Assembly: GCA_027627225.1 (NCBI GenBank)
Contig: CM051027.1
Span: 42,221,618 to 42,285,617, forward strand
Source of the DNA: Congeria kusceri
Taxonomy: Eukaryota; Mollusca; Bivalvia; Myida; Dreissenidae
Direction of reading: 5' to 3'
Length of the DNA: 64,000 nucleotides
Below the pieces are notes generated by a model. That model was not told where the DNA came from and ran no database searches. It saw only the letters and a program-made list of their open reading frames with translations. The translations under genes and the position numbers were made by a program. Shown here one piece after another: positions 56,601 through 64,000 of the stretch. Position 1 is the first letter of the stretch. Every line of letters begins with the position of its first letter.

Positions 56601-59600
56601 AATTGCGTCGCTCGAGAAGAATCATTGCGATACTTTGGAGGGAGCAACTATCTGTTAGACACGTTTGAAGTTCGTAACCGGTGTTTCAGAAACAAGTCTG
56701 AAATACATCAAAAACTGTTTGCAACATTTTGTAATCGTTGCGATTTTATCGGCGTATCCGGTGAAACCTGCGAACTGAAATAAATGGGAGTTATAATTGA
56801 GGTAGAAACCCCAATTTTATATTGATCTTTTGACAATATGAAGCGCATTCACTTTGCCAAGCATTTTACTTTTTGTCGGGCTTGCTTGAATATTTTAGCT
56901 AGAATCTTTGCAATACTTTGGAGAGTGTAAATTACTCAGATAGCGACGCGTTCGATGTTCACAATTGATGTTCATATTTGTTTTTTAATATATCCAAAAC
57001 TGTTTGCACCGTATTATAAACGTTTCGGTATGTTGGCGTTTCCGTTTCCGGTGAAGCCTGCGAATGGATATAACTGAAAGCTACAAACACTGTAGCCACA
57101 TTCATTTTGAGGTATCGTGTTCGGAAGTGCTTTTGCCATATAACTATGATATTGCCAAGCGTTTCTCTATTCGTTGTGGCAAATTGTGTCTCTCGAGAAG
57201 AATCATCTCAGTTAGCGACCCGTTTCGAAGTTCACAATGTATCTTTATGTAAAAACTATGAAATATATGCAAAACAGTTTGCAACGTAATGTATACGTTT
57301 CGTAATGTTGGCGTTACCGGTAAAACCTGCGAATGGATATAATTGAAAGCTATAAACACTGTAGCCACACTACTGTCACATTCATATTAAGGTTTCGACT
57401 CCGGAACCGCTTTCGCAATATAACTACAATATTGGAAAGCATTTATAGCTTCGTAGTGCTGAATTGCGTCCTTCGAGATGAATCATTGCGATATCATTGC
57501 GACAGAGCAAATATCTTAGTAAGCGACACGTTCGGAGCAAATAGATAATCGATGTTTATACAAGAAATATGAAATGTATCCAAAACAGTTTGCAACGTAT
57601 TGTATGCGATTTTATCGGCGGTTCCGGTGAAACCTGCCAATTGAAATAAATGGGAGTTATAAATGAGGTAGCAACCCCAATTTTATATTGATCTTTTGAC
57701 AATATGAAGCGCATTCACTTTGCCAAGCGTTTTACTTTTCGTCGGGCTTACTTGAATATTTTCGCTAGAATCTTTGCAATACTTTGGAGAGTGTAAATTA
57801 CTCAGATAGCGACGCGTTCGAAGTTCACAATTGATGTTTATGTACAAACTATCAAATGTATCCAAAACAGTTTGCAACGTTTCGTTATATTGACGTTTCC
57901 GGTGAAACTTGCGAATGGTTATAATTTAAAGCTACAAACAGTGTAGCCACACTAGTGTCACATTCATTTTTAAGGTATCGTGTTCGCAAGAGCTTTCGCA
58001 AGACATAAGTCTCCAAGCGTTTCTCTTTTCGTAGTGTCGAATACTGCATTTATCAGTTAACAATGGATGTTAATGTAAAAACTATGAAATATATCGATTT
58101 ATCCAATACAGTTTTAATCGAAGATATAAATACGGTCGACACAGTGTTCTGCAACCGATCTATTGGTTATGTGCAAACCACGATCTTTTGCACGCTAACT
58201 TGGATATTGAAATGTATCAAAAACTGTTAGCGCCGTATTGTATATTTTGAAAGCTGCAAACACTGTAAGTTAACGCGTTTGTAAGTGTTTTCGCAATTTA
58301 ACTATGATATTGTCGAGCGATTCTCTCTTGGTCGAGCCGAATTGCGTCGCTCGAGAAGAATCATTGCGATACTTTGGAGGGAGCAACTATCTGTTAGACA
58401 CGTTTGAAGTTCGTAACCGGTGTTTCAGAAACAAGTCTGAAATACATCAAAAACTGTTTGCAACATTTTGTAATCGTTGCGATTTTATCGGCGTATCCGG
58501 TGAAACCTGCGAACTGAAATAAATGGGAGTTATAATTGAGGTAGCAACCCCAATTTTATATTGATCTTTTGACAATATGAAGCGCATTCACTTTGCCAAG
58601 CGTTTTACTTTTTGTCGGGCTTGCTTGAATATTTTAGCTAGAATCTTTGCAATACTTTGGAGAGTGTAAATTACTCAGATAGCGACGCGTTCGATGTTCA
58701 CAATTGATGTTCATATTTGTTTTTTAATATATCCAAAACAGTTTGCACCGTATTATAAACGTTTCGGTATGTTGGCGTTTCCGTTTCCGGTGAAACCTGC
58801 GAATGGATATAACTGAAAGCTACAAACACTGTAGCCACATTCATTTTGAGGTATCGTGTTCGGAAGTGCTTTTGCCATATAACTATGATATTGCCAAGCG
58901 TTTCTATATTCGTTGTGGCAAATTGTGTCTCTGGAGAAGAATCATCTCAGTTAGCGACCCGTTTCGAAGTTCACAATGTATGTTTATGTAAAAACTATGA
59001 AATATATGCAAAACAGTTTGCAACGTAATGTATACGTTTCGTAATGTTGGCGTTTCCGGTAAAACCTGCGAATGGATATAATTGAAAGCTATAAACACTG
59101 TAGCCACACTACTGTCACATTCATATTAAGGTTTCGACTCCGGAACCGCTTTCGCAATATAACTACAATATTGGAAAGCATTTATAGCTTCGTAGTGCTG
59201 AATTGCGTCCTTCGAGATGAATCATTGCGATATCATTGCGACAGAGCAAATATCTTAGTAAGCGACACGTTCGGAGCAAATAGATAATCGATGTTTATAC
59301 AAGAAATATGAAATGTATCCAAAACAGTTTGCAACGTATTGTATGCGATTTTATCGGCGGTTCCGGTGAAACCTGCCAATTGAAATAAATGGGAGTTATA
59401 ACTGAGGTAGCAACCCCAATTTTATATTGATCTTTTGACAATATGAAGCGCATTCACTTTGCCAAGCGTTTTACTTTTCGTCGGGCTTACTTGAATATTT
59501 TCGCTAGAATCTTTGCAATACTTTGGAGAGTGTAAATTACTCAGATAGCGACGCGTTCGAAGTTCACAATTGATGTTTATGTACAAACTATCAAATGTAT

Positions 59601-62600
59601 CCAAAACAGTTTGCAACGTTTCGTTATATTGACGTTTCCGGTGAAACTTGCGAATGGTTATAATTTAAAGCTACAAACAGTGTAGCCACACTAGTGTCAC
59701 ATTCATTTTTAAGGTATCGTGTTCGCAAGAGCTTTCGCAAGACATAAGTCTCCAAGCGTTTCTCTTTTCGTAGTGTCGAATACTGCATTTATCAGTTAAC
59801 AATGGATGTTAATGTAAAAACTATGAAATATATCGATTTATCCAATACAGTTTTAATCGAAGATATAAATACGGTCGACACAGTGTTCTGCAACCGATCT
59901 ATTGGTTATGTGCAAACCACGATCTTTTGCACGCTAACTTGGATATTGAAATGTATCAAAAACTGTTAGCGCCGTATTGTATATTTTGAAAGCTGCAAAC
60001 ACTGTAAGTTAACGCGTTTGTAAGTGTTTTCGCAATTTAACTATGATATTGTCGAGCGATTCTCTCTTGGTCGAGCCGAATTGCGTCGCCGTCGCTCGAG
60101 AAGAATCATTGCTTTTTGTCGGGCTTGCTTGAATATTTTAGCTAGAATGTTTGCAATACTTTGGAGAGTGTAAATTACTCAGATAGCGACGCGTTCGATG
60201 TTCACAATTGATGTTCATATTTGTTTTTTAATATATCCAAAACTGTTTGCACCGTATTATAAACGTTTCGGTATGTTGGCGTTTCCGTTTCCGGTGAAAC
60301 CTGCGAATGGATATAACTGAAAGCTACAAACACTGTAGCCACATTCATTTTGAGGTATCGTGTTCGGAAGTGCTTTTGCCATATAACTATGATATTGCCA
60401 AGCGTTTCTCTATTCGTTGTGGCAAATTGTGTCTCTGGAGAAGAATCATCTCAGTTAGCGACCCGTTTCGAAGTTCACAATGTATGTTTATGTAAAAACT
60501 ATGAAATATATGCAAAACAGTTTGCAACGTAATGTATACGTTTCGTAATGTTGGCGTTTCCGGTAAAACCTGCGAATGGATATAATTGAAAGCTATAAAC
60601 ACTGTAGCCACACTACTGTCACATTCATATTAAGGTTTCGACTCCGGAACCGCTTTCGCAATATAACTACAATATTGGAAAGCATTTATAGCTTCGTAGT
60701 GCTGAATTGCGTCCTTCGAGATGAATCATTGCGATATCATTGCGACAGAGCAAATATCTTAGTAAGCGACACGTTCGGAGCAAATAGATAATCGATGTTT
60801 ATACAAGAAATATGAAATGTATCCAAAACAGTTTGCAACGTATTGTATGCGATTTTATCGGCGGTTGCGGTGAAACCTGCCAATTGAAATAAATGGGAGT
60901 TATAACTGAGGTAGCAACCCCAATTTTATATTGATCTTTTGACAATATGAAGCGCATTCACTTTGCCAAGCGTTTTACTTTTCGTCGGGCTTACTTGAAT
61001 ATTTTCGCTAGAATCTTTGCAATACTTTGGAGAGTGTAAATTACTCAGATAGCGACGCGTTCGAAGTTCACAATTGATGTTTATGTAGAAACTATCAAAT
61101 GTATCCAAAACAGTTTGCAACGTTTCGTTATATTGACGTTTCCGGTGAAACTTGCGAATGGTTATAATTTAAAGCTACAAACAGTGTAGCCACACTAGTG
61201 TCACATTCATTTTTAAGGTATCGTGTTCGCAAGAGCTTTCGCAAGACATAAGTCTCCAAGCGTTTCTCTTTTCGTAGTGTCGAATACTGCATTTATCAGT
61301 TAACAATGGATGTTAATGTAAAAACTATGAAATATATCGATTTATCCAATACAGTTTTAATCGAAGATATAAATACGGTCGACACAGTGTTCTGCAACCG
61401 ATCTATTGGTTATGTGCAAACCACGATCTTTTGCACGCTAACTTGGATATTGAAATGTATCAAAAACTGTTAGCGCCGTATTGTATATTTTGAAAGCTGC
61501 AAACACTGTAAGTTAACGCGTTTGTAAGTGTTTTCGCAATTTAACTATGATATTGTCGAGCGATTCTCTCTTGGTCGAGCCGAATTGCGTCGCTCGAGAA
61601 GAATCATTGCGATACTTTGGAGGGAGCAACTATCTGTTAGACACGTTTGAAGTTCGTAACCGGTGTTTCAGAAACAAGTCTGAAATACATCAAAAACTGT
61701 TTGCAACATTTTGTAATCGTTGCGATTTTATCGGCGTATCCGGTGAAACCTGCGAACTGAAATAAATGGGAGTTATAATTGAGGTAGCAACCCCAATTTT
61801 ATATTGATCTTATGACAATATGAAGCGCATTCACTTTGCCAAGCGTTTTACTTTTTGTCGGGCTTGCTTGAATATTTTAACTAGAATCTTTGCAATACTT
61901 TGGAGGGTGTAAATTACTCAGATAGCGACGCGTTCGATGTTCACAATTGATGTTCATATTTGTTTTTTAACATATCCAAAACAGTTTGCACCGTATTATA
62001 AACGTTTCGGTATGTTGGCGTTTCCGTTTCCGGTGAAACCTGCGAATGGATATAACTGAAAGCTACAAACACTGTAGCCACATTCATTTTGAGGTATCGT
62101 GTTCGGAAGTGCTTTTGCCATATAACTATGATATTGCCAAGCGTTTCTCTATTCGTTGTGGCAAATTGTGTCTCTGGAGAAGAATCATCTCAGTTAGCGA
62201 CCCGTTTCGAAGTTCACAATGTATGTTTATGTAAAAACTATGAAATATATGCAAAACAGTTTGCAACGTAATGTATACGTTTCGTAATGTTGGCGTTTCC
62301 GGTAAAACCTGCGAATGGATATAATTGAAAGCTATAAACACTGTAGCCACACTACTGTCACATTCATATTAAGGTTTCGACTCCGGAACCGCTTTCGCAA
62401 TATAACTACAATATTGGAAAGCATTTATAGCTTCGTAGTGCTGAATTGCGTCCTTCGAGATGAATCATTGCGATATCATTGCGACAGAGCAAATATCTTA
62501 GTAAGCGACACGTTCGGAGCAAATAGATAATCGATGTTTATACAAGAAATATGAAATGTATCCAAAACAGTTTGCAACGTATTGTATGCGATTTTATCGG

Positions 62601-64000
62601 CGGTTCCGGTGAAACCTGCCAATTCAAATAAATGGGAGTTATAACTGAGGTAGCAACCCCAATTTTATATTGATCTTTTGACAATATGAAGCGCATTCAC
62701 TTTGCCAAGCGTTTTACTTTTCGTCGGGCTTACTTGAATATTTTCGCTAGAATCTTTGCAATACTTTGGAGAGTGTAAAGTACTCAGATAGCGACGCGTT
62801 CGAAGTTCACAATTGATGTTTATGTACAAACTATCAAATGTATCCAAAACAGTTTGCAACGTTTCGTTATATTGACGTTTCCGGTGAAACTTGCGAATGG
62901 TTATAATTTAAAGCTACAAACAGTGTAGCCACACTAGTGTCACATTCATTTTTAAGGTATCGTGTTCGCAAGAGCTTTCGCAAGACATAAGTCTCCAAGC
63001 GTTTCTCTTTTCGTAGTGTCGAATACTGCATTTATCATTTAACAATGGATGTTAATGTAAAAACTATGAAATATATCGATTTATCCAATACAGTTTTAAT
63101 CGAAGATATAAATACGGTCGACACAGTGTTCTGCAACCGATCTATTGGTTATGTGCAAACCACGATCTTTTGCACGCTAACTTGGATATTGAAATGTATC
63201 AAAAACTGTTAGCGCCGTATTGTATATTTTGAAAGCTGCAAACACTGTAAGTTAACGCGTTTGTAAGTGTTTTCGCAATTTAACTATGATATTGTCGAGC
63301 GATTCTCTCTTGGTCGAGCCGAATTGCGTCGCTCGAGAAGAATCATTGCGATACTTTGGAGGGAGCAACTATCTGTTAGACACGTTTGAAGTTCGTAACC
63401 GGTGTTTCAGAAACAAGTCTGAAATACATCAAAAACTGTTTGCAACATTTTGTAATCGTTGCGATTTTATCGGCGTATCCGGTGAAACCTGCGAACTGAA
63501 ATAAATGGGAGTTATAATTGAGGTAGCAACCCCAATTTTATATTGATCTTATGACAATATGAAGCGCATTCACTTTGCCAAGCGTTTTACTTTTTGTCGG
63601 GCTTGCTTGAATATTTTAGCTAGAATCTTTGCAATACTTTGGAGAGTGTAAATTACTCAGATAGCGACGCGTTCGATGTTCACAATTGATGTTCATATTT
63701 GTTTTTTAATATATCCAAAACTGTTTGCACCGTATTATAAACGTTTCGGTATGTTGGCGTTTCCGTTTCCGGTGAAACCTGCGAATGGATATAACTGAAA
63801 GCTACAAACACTGTAGCCACATTCATTTTGAGGTATCGTGTTCGGAAGTGCTTTTGCCATATAACTATGATATTGCCAAGCGTTTCTCTATTCGTTGTGG
63901 CAAATTGTGTCTCTGGAGAAGAATCATCTCAGTTAGCGACCCGTTTCGAAGTTCACAATGTATGTTTATGTAAAAACTATGAAATATATGCAAAACAGTT
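50686..64000. repeat. Higher-order satellite array, ~1,739-bp unit of six ~290-bp monomers
   Basis: The landmark ATGATATTGTCGAGCG occurs at 51342, 52215, 53955, 54828, 56565, 58304, 60043, 61547 and 63286. Spacings are 873, 1740, 873, 1737, 1739, 1739, 1504 and 1739. The 1739 unit holds six monomers (GGTRAAACYTGC landmarks 271-305 bp apart); the 873 unit holds three. Units are nearly identical to one another, while monomers within a unit differ clearly: the hallmark of higher-order homogenisation. One unit (60043-61547) has lost ~235 bp at ~60090-60115. The array runs off the window end. Recurrent 60-74-codon frames on both strands are repeat artefacts. Confidence 0.93.

Noticed and set aside
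50686..64000. Many recurring 60-74-codon ATG frames on both strands of the satellite
   Set aside because: They repeat exactly with the monomers, occur on both strands at once, and decay freely in the diverged left block. They are by-products of the tandem repeat, not a repeat-encoded protein family.
50686..64000. CRISPR-like or phage-type repeat array
   Set aside because: Units are ~290 bp monomers in ~1.7-kb higher-order units with no short repeat/unique spacer alternation, in eukaryotic DNA.

Overview
This is eukaryotic, intron-bearing, AT-rich genomic DNA with no prokaryotic gene organisation. The interspersed repeats point to a mollusc, most likely a bivalve. They include a tRNA-headed SINE and several short elements of the 'ACAAGAGCTGTC...GACAGCGCGCTCGACTATTCG' type. 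That taxonomic call is an inference from repeat style, not from a marker gene. No complete, intact host protein-coding gene is visible.

Layout. Most of the window is one AT-rich satellite with ~290-bp monomers. It runs at 1-1577, 4672-4915, 7030-7176, 17725-18164, 24552-25395, 33141-36381, 42951-46459 and 50686-64000. At the right end it forms a clear higher-order array: a ~1,739-bp unit of six monomers, with some 873-bp three-monomer half units. Two islands of non-satellite DNA interrupt it. The 1578-4671 island is mostly unassigned. The 7177-17724 island holds a possible small spliced gene (promoter near 7850-7895, exon-like blocks to ~10997), a SINE, Helentron/HINE-like non-autonomous elements, other interspersed repeats and a tRNA-like sequence.

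Mobile elements. Five insertions on the + strand belong to two related families of Tx1/L1-type non-LTR retrotransposon (ORF1 with RRM-like domain and zinc knuckle; ORF2 with apurinic endonuclease, reverse transcriptase and C-terminal CCHC). Family A is a 5'-truncated copy at 4925-7029 and a full-length copy at about 36386-42950. Family B is a full-length copy at 18165-24551 with a 31-bp target-site duplication, a long copy at 25396-31676, and a 5'-truncated copy directly behind it at 31677-33140. A sixth element, of the I/ingi type with an RNase H domain, lies on the minus strand at 46460-50685 and has a 10-bp target duplication. All copies carry at least one frameshift or stop.

Most notable. 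The full-length family A copy begins with 29 nt identical to nucleotides 2-30 of U2 snRNA. The full-length family B copy begins with a sequence resembling the first ~28 nt of U1 snRNA. Both families share 3' UTR RNA structures whose stems vary in a compensatory way: a 3'-terminal hairpin with a 9-nt loop, a post-stop hairpin, and repeated mini-hairpins followed by GACTGTT. Three of four usable 3' junctions fall at the same position of the satellite monomer. Together these suggest snRNA-headed, satellite-targeting LINEs. One model is that their source copies sit inside, and are transcribed from, U1 and U2 snRNA genes.
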